From Hymenolepis diminuta (Eukaryota; Platyhelminthes; Cestoda; Cyclophyllidea; Hymenolepididae): a stretch of DNA of 64,000 bases. Under the pieces are notes generated by a model. It had not been told where the DNA came from. It searched no databases and was given only the letters and a program-made list of their open reading frames with translations. Positions 14,093 through 26,141 of the stretch are shown one piece after another. Position 1 is the stretch's first letter, and each line of letters begins with the position of its first letter. The stretch lies in assembly GCA_900708905.1 (NCBI GenBank), contig CAADRB010000007.1, forward strand, positions 1,291,237 through 1,355,236. The letters run 5' to 3'. The translations under genes and the position numbers were made by a program.

Positions 14093-14730
14093 CTGTTAAG
14101 GGAAGAATCATTTCATTTCCGATTTTTAAATTCATATCTTATCAAAGTATTTTCATTTCCCTATATATGGTCATATGGCGGCTTATGTTAAGGATTTTGC
14201 TCAGTTCTCTAGTAATGCAGGTTGGATTTTCATCACTGCAACTCGTAATTGCTCAGAAATGAGTTTTTTTGAGCACCCTAAATGCGATTCGTCTTTCAGA
14301 CTGAAGTCATGCTTTTTGACACCACCTGCAGAAAACTACCTTCTGTAGGTCTTTTCATTCACAACATCATTTCCATAAGTGTCTTTGAGTGTTTTTACTG
14401 CTGAGCTTGCCGTGTTTGCTCTGTGAGATCCAAATAGTAAAATATGCCTGAGGTGTTCTTCATTTAGGGTGTATATCGGAGCTAGAAGTAGTTATTAATG
14501 ACGATAATAATCACACAATCTGAAGGAAGAAATGTTTTATTAATTAACGTAGATAAACATACAACATTAACAGGCTAAATGGAAGTAATCGTGTCCTAAA
14601 CACACAGTTCAAAAATTAGACAGAATTTCCGTTGCAAGCTGATATTAATGGAAAAATGAAATGTCTCCAATTTGTGTGACGTTTCATTCAACAATTTATG
14701 ATACTTTGTTTTAATTTACTGAACCTACAA

Positions 14731-14763
14731 ATACATATATATGTATACATACATATGTATATA
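14731..14763. repeat. AT/GT microsatellite with palindromic core
   Basis: The tract ATACATATATATGTATACAT is followed by ACATATGTATATA. It is self-complementary in part and could form a hairpin or slip during replication. Confidence 0.75.
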
Positions 14764-17700
14764 ACCGATAGATTTTCTTAAAAATCAATGTAACTCAAAG
14801 TTATGCCCAAAAAATATCATTTCCAGTAAAAATAAGATGGCAAAAATTTGTGCCAACTACATAATGATGTATTTTTTTGTTTTAATTGATGGTAGTATTT
14901 CGACTAAACGCACACTGAACTCTATTTGTCCAGCTCTTAAGGTAGATTTAATATAACCCACTTTAGATTAAAGTCAGTTCACATTGAGTGAACATAGCCT
15001 ACGGAGCCCTGCTAGATTATAATTTGTACCTATCTCATTTCTGCTCTGTTAAAACTGTATATGGCGAATTATCATGTGAGGTCATTTGCATTCTCAACCG
15101 CTGGAACAAAAAAACATGATCGAGGCTGCAAGATCGACCCTTCTTGATTAAAATATACCGACCAATAAGTGCTGACTCTCATAGACAAGCGTTCCCTGCA
15201 ATCCAGAGCACGAATCATGAACTGTCCATTTAGTAAATATTGTGCAATTCGAGTCCAAACATCAAATGAAACAGGACTCCTTAATACTTCGATATTGCTG
15301 TCAGTACCTTTTTGTCTCCCTCCTCTTTATCCTTTATTAAATATCCTGCTAACCGACTTCAATTGCTTTCGACAATTAAAGATATTATACATTTTTCTTA
15401 TATTGCTGTGATTGATAAGGATAATCAAGAACGGTTGGTTTTGTTGCTTCTTTCAAATGGTCCCTTTTAGCCAAAAAGTCAGTTTCAAAGAGACAATGAA
15501 GCACAGGTAATTTCAGCTGAATCACATTTTTGAGATAGAAAAGTACAACTGCTGAAATGACAATCAATGTAAGTTAGAATTATAGTCTGACAATACACAT
15601 TACCGCACTAAATGACGAATTATAACCTCTCTTTCTCCTCAATACGGATCGTAATTTCAGAGCATTCTGCTCTGCAGTTGCTAAACTGAAAAAACGATTG
15701 GACGAAAATTACAATATATGTTCGTGTTCAAGGTGGAAGACTACTTTTTTGTATTTTAAATCCCCATTCTACAAATCTGTTCGATTTCATCAAAGGGTAT
15801 AATAAAATGCACACTCGAATTTTACAAAGCTTCTCATATTTAATGTAATAATGTTGTAAGTTGGTATAAGTAGATAAAAGGCTAGATCAACCATTATCAA
15901 TATACACGGTGATTTGAAAACCCACTCGGTTCCCTGAGAAATACTCAGTGGTATTGAGAAGTCTACTTTCTGGTCAAATATAGTCATTTCATTTCAAATG
16001 TACGCCACCTTTAATTGTGAGTCGCTTATCAAATATACCTTGTTTGATTGCTTTTCAAACAATTGTACGTTTAACACATACCTCGTTATTTGTGTTCTTC
16101 TAACACACGGCTTATGAAATCTGCTTTTCACGCAAACACTTCTTTTTAGAGAAGTTAATGGCTTTTCTCCATTATTCTCTAATAAACTATTCCGCCATCG
16201 GCTCCGCCATGTTCTTGTCTCGTGTTAGCTGATTTCAAGCAATTCTAAATGTTAAGTTTTCCCCTCCTATCATTGGTATTTTTAGAATACATGTTTAGCC
16301 CCTGAGGTTGTTTGACATACCCGTATGGTTTTAATATATCCGCTAGGATGAAAAATTTGTTGTAGTATCCCCAGTATCCCCAGATGTAATTTAAACAGAT
16401 GGTGTCTTTGATCCTCTTGTTCCGGAGAGAAGTAAGATATTAACCATTGAAATTTCTGGGATATAGTCTTTGATACATTGATTTTTACAAGTCTAAACTT
16501 CAATGAATGAAAAACGTAGACATTTAGAGATAAAATTCACATATGAATTTGGCACCTTAAATAAATTTTTATCAAATATGATAAGAGGAAAGCTCTGCTT
16601 AAAATGAGAGAGCATAAAATGGTCGTAATATCATGATTTATTGGTCAACAACTCAAACAGATCTCACCCACTGGAAAATATACCGTCTTTATAATATGAA
16701 ATACTTTCATATATTTTTTCCTGTTCGTGATAAAAAGAGTTCCGTCTTATTGCCTCAAAATTAGTCCAAAACAGTGTAATAGGACAAGATTTCAATGTAG
16801 AACCCCTAACTGCAAAATAGCGCCGGGACAATGACCGCGCAATATTTTAAAATAATTAACAATGGCCTAAATGAATCATGTAAAATTGTTGATTTTATTT
16901 TCTTGAATACAAATAATACATAAAGAGCGTTAGATTCCGTCACTGGAGACTTGATCGCAAGTAACACTGAATTTTTACTATCAGATATGAAATTTCTTTA
17001 TTCAAATGACTTGCAGTTAAGAGTTAAGAAGGCGAGATTTCTTCTACCCCCTTATGAAATGTTAAAAATAATGCAGATTAAAATGTAAAGCCATTTAACC
17101 TGACCCTTGTCTAGTCAACATACGAGCTGTTTTCAAATCGTAATATTGTTATGTAAATTTTGTTTTTAAATTAAGCAAATGAGTTTGTAATTCAGCCATT
17201 TTGTATATTTGTACCTCTGTACGCCAACACTGATCCACCTTGGTGGAATTCTCTACATCCTTACGCCTTTACCCGGAAACATCATTATATCTGTGGTTGT
17301 CTCATGATCCAATAAGCCATTTCACCATCCAGATTTATCGTATTCTATCGTAATCGTAGAGCTCAGATTTTGCTCTAGATCTTCTATTTTATTAAGACAA
17401 TCCTTGAGGTCTGTATGTTAAATTCATGGCACTGCAGGTTTCGGCGAGTAGCTCAACATTGTGAGTATTCCAGTTTGCAGTAAGAAATGACACTCATCGG
17501 CTACAGTAGTTTTACGTTCTGCTAAGTTAATTGAATAGGGAGAAAAAAATAATATATTCGCTATGGTTCGTTTTTTGCTCATCAGAGTCGTACATTCAAT
17601 TACATTTCTTCATTCGTTATTGTGACCTGCAACAGAATCCAGTAATTGAAAATAGGTATTCTTTTAATACGATCCTACTCATTGATAGACAAAATTTACC

Positions 17701-19549
17701 AAGGATATATTCGGTCGGAGTGAGAAAATTACAAAACATCTTGCTATTTCTCTTTTTTTCAAGTATAAACTGCCACTGTAAACTCACCGAGTTTTCACAG
17801 GAGATTTTCAACCTTGTAAATTCTGAATTAGAAGACGGGCGTAATTACAGCTTTTTCCTATCAACATCTGCACTACAAAGTTCAGCAAATTGCAACAATG
17901 TGACCATTTCTAAAACTAAATAACACTTTCAATAGTTGGAAAATTCCAGTGCCATTTAGATCACCGCGATTTAATTACTGATCCACGATCTATTACAACA
18001 ACGAAAAAATAGATAACCCATTTAATAAACGTAATAATATTTATTTATATTCTGTTTCTTGAACACTCTGTGGGTTGAATTCATTATATTTTTTGGCGAT
18101 AATTTAGTGATTTAGTCGCCTTGAAAGAAGCTAGCGAAATTTGAAAATTGGCTAATATTGTTCAAAATTCCTGTTTTTGTTATTCTGTTCCCAAACTGCT
18201 ACTGATTTAATTAAGTAGACTTTGTAATCAATTAATTTTTGGTACTACTCAGGAATTATTCGAGCAAATGATGGTAGAAATAGCAAATCATCAGTTTCCT
18301 AAGACTACCGCATTATTAAATCCCATTTCAATCTTTTATAGGTTCAAGAGATTCGGCATCCGCAAATATAACCATTCTTTTGAACACAGTCTTAACATAT
18401 ACTTCAGATGTAAAAATTAGACTGAATAAAATCGAATAACTAATTTATTAATTGATGAAGAGCACATTAAGTCAAAAAAATATATTCGCTTTCAGTTCCG
18501 AGTACCATTCATGCAAACATACTTTTTGAAAGGTGAATATATTTGTTTATTAATTTATTTATGCCAGAAGGAGATCTTCAGGACGATGTGATATGATACA
18601 GCCTGGAGGAAGGAATAAACCATGCGTCAACAACCGCACAGGATAGCTTAAACTCTTAAAAGGGTGAAGGGGGAGGAGAAATTGGTTCGAAGTCGAAAAG
18701 TAAAATTTATAAACCTCCAATCTTTGTTGTCAAGATGAAAACGTAGAAAAAATCTCCGGCGTGCAAGAAAATTCACGCACAGACAGCGCATCTTAAGGAG
18801 AGGAACATAATCATTGGGGAACATGCATTGGAGCCGCCATTATGAGCCAGAGAGGCATATGCTTTTAATTTCACTATCCAATCGGAATGTGGCACTTGAC
18901 CACCTACTCAGGTTCTTCATTTTTGTAATTACCTCCTCCCTCATCGAAAGAATATCCAACCAGCATCCGAAGAGCCGCAGCTTCTATCGAGAACCTTAAA
19001 TGAAGGGCTGAAAATACGCGAGCCGGGTGGAAATTCTGATATGTTCGCACTCCCTCCTCTCCCACTAATTAAGTTCATACACTTGTACTTTTGATACTTT
19101 CTTGCTGCTATTCGAGTCCTTTGGTGGTCTGTTAAACTCATTTAACTAATGCATAACGTACAAACTTTATAAATAACCGTATTACCAATATTGGAATAAG
19201 GGACCATACTTATGAAATAGACGTTTACGTTTTATTTAAAAAAGCCTAGTTTAGATCAGATCTTCAAAGATTAAGATAAATCGAATTTTAAAAAGATGGA
19301 TACTTTACAGAGTGTATACAGGACATAAAGATTGCTGTATCTCTGTTACTGATGAAAATACAAATCCGAAAATGTTCTCTGAATTAGAATATTTCTCTAA
19401 TCTTTAATACAAGGTCAAGAAGCAGCTGTTGAAACCGTGAATTATTTATTTCTTAAGTTAAAGTCAAGGTTAATCGAGATATTCCTTGAGCCAGCCGTCT
19501 ACATCGGTCACTGCATAGTACTTTTCAATAGGAGTATTGTCATAAACTA

Positions 19550-19717
19550 AGTAGCCTTCCAAATGGCCGCAAATCTCGGAACTCAATGATAGCATTTAAT
19601 AGTAGGCTTTACTCCAAAAGTATGCTAGACTCTTTAATTTAGCACATTTTAACAACATTGAAAATCTTATGAATAATTCGCAATAAATTGGTAATTAATT
19701 TTTTCTTGAATAAAAGA
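19550..19717 (+). repeat. dispersed repeat R2, copy 1
   Basis: This segment matches 55871-56062 in the same orientation. Shared blocks in order are AGTAGCCTT, a CCRCAAATC block running into GAACTCAATGATARCA, TTTRGCACATTTTAACAA, ATGAATAATT, CAATAAATT and TTTTTTCTTGAATAAAAG. Small insertions and many substitutions separate the copies. Nothing coding is evident in either. Confidence 0.6.
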
Positions 19718-20258
19718 CTAAGTATACCGAGATAAGAACTTTTCATGATCTTAAAATATGCAATTAAGACAATGACGCACAAAAAACTTGCTAATGTTTA
19801 GCAAAGACAATTTCAGATCATGGCGACCAAGAATGATCTGTATATGGTTACGAAAGGCGAAATTCGGGGTCATATGAACTAGACGAGATGTTATAGAAGT
19901 CTTTAAAGTGCTAAATACAAATCTTTTTATAGAAATTTATATCTCAGTAACCCCAAAGATGCCAGCAGCACCACCACTCAATCTTCTAAAATTCGTCAAT
20001 TCCGTGTGTAAGCTTTCTTCTGCTATCATAAGAATTTGAACTTCTTATTTGCATACGGAATCAATAAAATAAATGCAGTCGTTTCAAATTACAATCAAAG
20101 TTAATCTCAAACTGAAATTTTGAAGAAAAACTCCCTTCAAGATATAAAAGTCTCAACGAAAACGCCTTAATAATAAGTCAGAAGCGGAAATTTTTGCCAC
20201 CAATTAACACATGGGCTGAAAAGTCTCGGGCCTAACACATAGATGGCGCTAGTTTTAT

Positions 20259-20951
20259 NNNNNNNNNNNNNNNNNNNNNNNNNNNNNNNNNNNNNNNNNN
20301 NNNNNNNNNNNNNNNNNNNNNNNNNNNNNNNNNNNNNNNNNNNNNNNNNNNNNNNNNNNNNNNNNNNNNNNNNNNNNNNNNNNNNNNNNNNNNNNNNNNN
20401 NNNNNNNNNNNNNNNNNNNNNNNNNNNNNNNNNNNNNNNNNNNNNNNNNNNNNNNNNNNNNNNNNNNNNNNNNNNNNNNNNNNNNNNNNNNNNNNNNNNN
20501 NNNNNNNNNNNNNNNNNNNNNNNNNNNNNNNNNNNNNNNNNNNNNNNNNNNNNNNNNNNNNNNNNNNNNNNNNNNNNNNNNNNNNNNNNNNNNNNNNNNN
20601 NNNNNNNNNNNNNNNNNNNNNNNNNNNNNNNNNNNNNNNNNNNNNNNNNNNNNNNNNNNNNNNNNNNNNNNNNNNNNNNNNNNNNNNNNNNNNNNNNNNN
20701 NNNNNNNNNNNNNNNNNNNNNNNNNNNNNNNNNNNNNNNNNNNNNNNNNNNNNNNNNNNNNNNNNNNNNNNNNNNNNNNNNNNNNNNNNNNNNNNNNNNN
20801 NNNNNNNNNNNNNNNNNNNNNNNNNNNNNNNNNNNNNNNNNNNNNNNNNNNNNNNNNNNNNNNNNNNNNNNNNNNNNNNNNNNNNNNNNNNNNNNNNNNN
20901 NNNNNNNNNNNNNNNNNNNNNNNNNNNNNNNNNNNNNNNNNNNNNNNNNNN
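20259..20951. other. assembly gap (693 N)
   Basis: A run of N inside the mariner element. The gap probably reflects collapse of similar mariner copies during assembly. Open frames that run through it are artefacts. Confidence 0.98.
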
Positions 20952-21415
20952 AGGTTATGGCCTCAGTATTTTGGGATGTGCGTGGTGTAATATTCATCGA
21001 CTATCTCGAGAAAGGAAACACCATTAACAGTGAATATTAAATAGCGTTATTGGAGGGTTTGAAGGCCGAAATTGCAAAAAACGACCGCACATGACAAAGA
21101 AAAAAATTTTGTTTCATCAAGACAACGCACGTGTCACAAGTCAATCAAAACAATGGCAAAACTACATGAATTGAACTTCGAATTGCTCCCACATCCACCG
21201 TAATCGCCAGATTTGGCTCGCAGCGACTACTGGCTGTTCGCAGACCTGAAAAAATGCTCGCCGGTAAGAAATTTCGCACGAATGAAGAGGTTATCGCTGA
21301 AGCTGAAGCCTATTTTGAGGCGAAAGATAAATTGTTCTATAAAAGTGGTATTGAAATGTTAGAGCGGCGCTGGAATGATTGCGTTGCTCTTGATGGAGAT
21401 AACGTTGATGAATAA
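20952..21415 (+). pseudogene. mariner transposase remnant (C-terminal half)
   Basis: Recognisable blocks are VMASVFWDVRGVIFIDYLEK, then FHQDN (second catalytic Asp), then SPDLARSDYW (third catalytic Asp), then a C-terminal tail ending at TAA 21413-21415. The frame is broken: a stop follows NSEY at 21038-21040, a one-base loss in the A-rich run near 21080 shifts the frame, and another stop sits just before SPDL. The copy cannot make a full transposase. The N-terminal half, including the DNA-binding region, falls in the gap and cannot be judged. Confidence 0.88.
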
Positions 21416-21478
21416 AACTACTTTTAAACCAAAAAAACTATGTTTTCTTTGTTAGGCCCGCTACTTTTCAGCCCATGT

Positions 21479-23301
21479 ATTAGTTGCCGATATATCATTT
21501 TAATGAAGGGGAAAAGTTAAAAGAATCAAGCACTCCCACTCTCCTGTCCCTTGCCCCCCTTGGGGTTCAAAATCCAAAGATTATGCTGCTATTATTTCAA
21601 CTAGTTTAATCTGTCTAATTATATAAACTGAAAACCTTTTTAGAAGTACTTCAGCTCTCGAGATATTAAACTTTTGCTTTTATATTTAGACATCTTGTAC
21701 TTCCATTGAAAGTACCTTCTCATCATAATGCTGATCGTCAGAGACCCGGAAAATATATAAAGCATGGTGAGTTTGTCATCAAGCAAACAAAGGAAATGAA
21801 AACGTTCAAATCTACTCTCTGCTTAGCCCCGAGATGAGCAATTTACATCCAGCAAGTAGTCTACAGATAGTTCGATAAACTTATGGAGATACACTACTCT
21901 TCACATCGAAATCGCTATCAATCTGGTATGTTGACCTTTAATGATTAAAAAGTATAAATATTTAAATAAAAAGTAATTTCATAACCAAGAACTACTTGAT
22001 CAGCCCGACCAAGTTAGACTTAGAGAGATCCCTGTGACACCGACGCACTATGACCCATAGGTTTGATCGCCTTTGCTCCTCGCCTTCATTTCCAATCGTC
22101 GTAATAAACCTGTGGTCTTACTTAACTATCAGCCTTTTCACTTAAGATAGGCTCTTGTACCCTGTTGACCTTAGGAATATCGTAAGTTCTATGTGGAGAT
22201 GTCTATCCCACTTTTGTCTAACACCTAAAGTAGGTTTATTGTGGGATTAATCTGGCTTTAAAAAAACAAATCAACTTCTTATAAGCTAAAAGAAATCATT
22301 AGCATTTCCCAGTGAGAATGTCAAGTAGAAACATGTGGAGCAGGAATAAGAATTTTGAATTGGAAGGGCAGAGAACAAGCCTCAATACAGCGATAGAGAA
22401 AGGGGATCATGAAGATGAGGTGTGCTAGGTGAATTCGAATATTTTGCGGCCCTTTGTCGTCTGACGAGCAATTAATAAAAGTCACTATTTGAAAGTCAGA
22501 ACAGTACAGACATGAACCAACATGTTCATTTAATAGGATTGTAAGCGCCGAGCACATTGATAAAACAGCAACCTAGTCAGCGCCAGTACGGAAGCACACG
22601 CACCAGAACACAAGTGAAATGGGTGGAGAGTGAAATCAATGAGAGAAGAGATCAGAACGACCATTGGCTAGGTCGGGACGTTCACTCACTTTTCATGTCT
22701 CACAGAGGGGGAGGATTGTAGTCATGCTGAAGAGGTTGGCATTTCCTCTCATCCTCTGCATATTTTTATTTTTCTTGATCCTTTCCATCTTTCTGCTTTA
22801 GCTTCTCTGCTCTTTCCCATCTATGTGACATTTCTTAATAAAGGCACACTTCCTACAGAATGCTACAAATACATCATTCTTACTGTTTTTCAATCTTTAC
22901 AAATTACATTGAGTGAGACAGTTGTAAATGTTGGTATTTTACATGGCATTCATAATTCACCTTATACATCTCTAATGTAACAATGTTCTGCAATTCCTAT
23001 ATTGCCCTTCTTTCTCTCTCCTCTGCCTTGAATAAATAAGTCAAGTCTCATGAATAAATATCTCAATTTAGCCAGAGACTTCTAATAGTTGGGACTGTCT
23101 GTTTCCCATCTACTCTGTTTTTTAAGATTCATAGCTTTGTATGAAATATAACAGAACAACAGAATTCCACCATCATAAAGGGTAAATAATAACGATTCAG
23201 TTTATTGTGGATAAAAAGGAATTTATTAAACGCAGAACAAAACTTTTTTTCATATATGTACATTTCATGAATTGTGTACCTGATACATTTTTTTAATCGA
23301 A
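21479..23301. other. intergenic, no gene recognised
   Basis: Mixed-composition sequence. The minus-strand open frame at 22321-22557 starts at an ATG and runs 78 codons, but it has no splice support or family resemblance. The GC-richer stretch at about 22560-22760 could be regulatory, but I see no defined motif. Confidence 0.45.
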
Positions 23302-23704
23302 TTAGTAATATGAACTAGGTACGGTGGGTATTCGCATATTGAATACATTCTTGAGATGTTGGTACACGGATAGTGCCAGGGAATCATTCTGAAAAAAGGC
23401 AAAATAATAAATACGGGAACACGTATACAAAGTGAGTAAAGTAAGGGAACTTACCAGATCAGGATATGCAAAAATTAGATCTACATATCCATCTTGTCTA
23501 CGCACAAACTCAACTGATATGTTATGTCTGACAATAATGTAATTTTCATAAGTCATAAATGTTATACCTGGGAAATCACTGAAATTTTATGAAATATGAT
23601 TAAGCTGCGCAGACCTACATTTTTAACTTAGCTAAAACTCCTCCAATCATAAAATCCAAAGATCCCGCCAGCGGAAGTGTCAAAATATTTCTCAACTCCG
23701 GCAT
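23302..23704 (-). CDS. unknown small protein, 98 aa, tandem paralogue A
   Basis: Three exons on the minus strand (23704-23619, 23578-23455, 23388-23302) join through 40-nt and 66-nt GT-AG introns. The protein starts MPELRNILTLPLAGSLDFM, the middle exon carries YENYIIVRHNISVEF and ends in FAYPDL, and the last exon starts NDSLAL and ends in SSYY plus a stop. No signal peptide or clear membrane segment is seen. The model is supported by paralogue B about 2 kb upstream on the same strand: exons 1 and 2 have exactly the same lengths (86 and 124 nt) and the same phases, and exon 3 starts with the same Asn-Asp. Shared residues include MPE.R.ILT, a central Y.N...VRH, and D..F...D. I do not recognise the family. 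The strong pattern of conserved hydrophobic positions argues for a real folded protein. Confidence 0.68.
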
Positions 23705-24649
23705 GATGTCTGAATATCTCCGTCACCAAAACAAGCAAATAGTATTCAAAGTGCTGAATGATGTACTTAAATTTATGAATTAAATTAAAGTACTTTTCAG
23801 AAAGTATCTTGATCCGCCATTGAAAGAAAATTTTTTTTGCCTAGCGAATCAAAATGATCGGTCAAAGGTCGTGCGATGCATAAGTACACAATGCATTTAC
23901 TGAAAGAAGAACCCGACACGAAGACCCTAAGAGAGTACGTCTTAACTAAATCACAATTTAAGTGCATAAGGTGTCCTCAGATGCCTTAGAGGAACAAAAA
24001 TGAAACTATTTATGGTTGAAACTTGCAATTTCTCGTTACAAAACAAATAAACATATTATCACCTTGGCTCTATTCTATACATCTCCCTTCGGCTTCTATC
24101 GCCCACTCAATTCGAATCTGAATGCGACTGACTGCAAGCTTTCATCAGGCGGTCTTCATTGGTGTCTTCCATTGCTCAGACTATTGCTTCCATGAGAGAG
24201 AAGGATTTAGTGTTATGGGAATGCCTGTTCATCTAATTTTCAACGACCTCTTCAACAGCCCTCATCCCACACATAATAATCCGAAGAATGAAGGTCTGGC
24301 GAGTAGTTAGGAGGCAGCCATAAGATTGGTTTGACATGATGATGAAAATTCTCGACCATCCAATCCTGGACTTTGAACATTTTATGGAATGGACGTCCCC
24401 CATTGGCTACGCTATCTATCCAAGGCTGCTTAAAAACAATGGTTTAAAGAGTCTCTACATAGGCATCTGCATCTGCACTGACTCTAATACCCTGTGAAAA
24501 AAGTAGAGGAATCATGTGTCCCTCCCTCACTGTCCTTCACAACACCGAAAACCATTATTGCTGCTTGCTAGAAACTTCGTACGCATAACAGTTGGAACTA
24601 AAGGATGAATCCCACCGTCTCCATAATATCTATCCAATGTCATCGCTAA

Positions 24650-25130
24650 TCACCAAAACTTAATTGTCTTGTCCTCATAGTAATGTGTGAAATTGTCAAC
24701 CTTATTGTGACCTCAGGCTCTCCCAAGATAAACATCGTGTGTTCTCAAGTGGCTCATCCTCATTGATCGGAAAAGCTAAGTGTACCTCAGATGATATTTG
24801 CAGAGACATCGCCGACTCGGCTATATTGGGAACCAGTCCTGTCCACAGTCCCTTCCTTTTCCTACAACCCTCCCGTCCAGTTAAGCCACATACAATGATG
24901 TCCTCACGTGCGTCCTCATCAAGTGACGAATATAAATAGCCTTCCAATACACACAGACTGTCGCTTGTCAGACAAATCTTCCTCCTCTCCTTCCTTTCCT
25001 CAATTCTCTCTTCCCCTTGGGAGTCTCTACTGCGGTTTGTTCAATGCATCCTAGTCTAATCAATTCTTGGTATTCTGTTTCATTGCTGTTAAACCTTTGG
25101 TGGGGTCCGCCCGCAGGTAGCCATCTACCA
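24650..25130 (+). other. GC-richer TATA-containing segment, possible LTR or promoter
   Basis: This segment between paralogues A and B is clearly GC-richer than its flanks. A TATAAATA box lies at 24931-24938, followed by CACACAGACTGTCGCTTGTC, a C/T-rich run, and then TGGTGGGGTCCGCC near 25100, which could resemble a primer binding site after an LTR. It is also open on the plus strand as a Ser-rich frame up to TAG at 24938-24940 and on the minus strand. I saw no second LTR and no internal retroelement genes, so a solo LTR or a promoter are equally possible. Confidence 0.25.
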
Positions 25131-25405
25131 TAATGTATTAGTTGAAACTCATTGTAAGTACTAACGAGATAAACTTAAAGACATAGCGATATGACACCCA
25201 AATCGTTGGGTCTCAAAGGTAGTCTGTCACATAGTCTGACATTGGGGTCCTTGATATTGTAGACTGTAGTGTTCAATTCTTGCTCTTTGAACACTATTCT
25301 CGATTCAAAAAATAAAAACGCACAGAGGACGTCTTAAATTCTACATGTATTTTTACTTAAAATGGCCATTCATTTTACACAGTGATAAATTAGGGAATAT
25401 ATATT

Positions 25406-25745
25406 TTAAAGATAACTTCTGAATGCATTAATTAATACATTCCCCATTTCGTCATTCTAAAATGGAGGATAACAATGAAGTTAAAAACCAGCGAGCACAT
25501 ACGGGATCAGTAAAGCAGAAGTAAATATCCATTTTGTCTTCGTGATAATCCATGAACCATATTGTCATATCGTGTCGAACGGCAAGAAAATTATTATATG
25601 GTATAATTTGAACATTGGGATAAAATCTAAAACACAGAATGCATTATCGAAGGACCTACGTTCTGATTATTTGCATGCCAGTGGCCATCATGCGATGTAA
25701 AGTTCCTGTTTGTTTAACAGTTAGAATTCTCCTAACTTCAGGCAT
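25406..25745 (-). CDS. unknown small protein, 86 aa, tandem paralogue B
   Basis: Three exons on the minus strand (25745-25660, 25626-25503, 25456-25406) are separated by introns of only 33 and 46 nt. Both introns have GT-AG ends, and the first starts GTAGGTC just like intron 1 of paralogue A. The protein starts MPEVRRILTVKQTG, the middle exon carries IIPYNNFLAVRHDMTIWF and ends in FTDP, and the short last exon reads NDEMGNVLINAFRSYL. About a third of exon 1 residues and a quarter of exon 2 residues are identical to paralogue A, with many conservative changes, so the duplication is old or fast-evolving. The C-terminus is 12 residues shorter than in A. The function is unknown. Confidence 0.66.
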
Positions 25746-25979
25746 GCTTAAAATTGCAGAATAAGTGAAATAAGAGTAAAATGAAACGAAATGAAATCGA
25801 GGGTCAATTTTGTTAATTTAAAATTGACTTAATCAGAAATTAGACCACTTGTCATGCAGATGAATGCGCTCATTAAACTCTGTTATTAATGAAATTCGTT
25901 GGTTTATTTGAAAAAATTGGTTTATATTTTAATTATTTGGTGTTTTATTTCGGGAGTGTAGTTGAAAGATTTGGTTTAT

Positions 25980-26141
25980 AGGATTTAGGATTTCCACATG
26001 CTTACCACTTACCTCAGATTGAGGAACTTGTGCTGTCGTGTCTCTTTGGCAAATTAAAAAACTATTATACGGGATCAAAAGTCTTCCGAGGATTGACGGC
26101 AGAATTGGTGATAATATTTGAAAATATAACGGTCTAATCAT
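25980..26141 (-). pseudogene. possible decayed third copy of the A/B mini-gene family
   Basis: On the minus strand an open stretch ends PSILGRLLIPYNSFLIC, then QRDTTAQVPQSE, before a good donor (GTAAGT). LLIPYNSFLICQRDTTA resembles QIIPYNNFLAVRHDMTI of paralogue B. The underlying DNA matches best around TATAATARTTTT. The position just upstream of B on the same strand fits a tandem array. No matching first exon is visible, so it may be truncated. The resemblance is short and could be chance. Confidence 0.3.

Larger units (their letters stand above)
14093..20208. other. intergenic, no gene recognised
   Basis: AT-rich sequence with a palindromic ATATGTATACATACATATG-type microsatellite at 14731-14763. 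The longest open frame (17531-17923) starts at TTG, is very AT-rich and resembles nothing I know. One copy of a dispersed repeat lies at 19550-19717. Confidence 0.5.
20209..21478 (+). mobile_element. mariner-family DNA transposon, defective, interrupted by assembly gap
   Basis: The element is bounded by inverted repeats that begin ACATGGGCTGAAAAGT. The left one runs CTCGGGCCTAAC, and the right one, read in reverse complement, runs AGCGGGCCTAAC. The span of about 1270 bp is normal for a full-length mariner. The right flank keeps the TA expected for the target duplication, while the left flank has CA. Bases 20259-20951 are N. The remaining 3' part encodes mariner transposase. The two bounding repeats and the coding remnant agree in orientation. 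Confidence 0.9.

Noticed and set aside
17531..17923. 130-codon open frame
   Set aside because: It starts at TTG, is very AT-rich, and shows no splice sites or family resemblance.
20167..21040. Long open frames on both strands at 20167-20997 and 20243-21040
   Set aside because: They run through the N gap and have no real coding content; the true feature is the mariner remnant.
22321..22557. Minus-strand 78-codon open frame starting with ATG
   Set aside because: No splice context, no recognisable motif, and similar frames are expected by chance in 64 kb.
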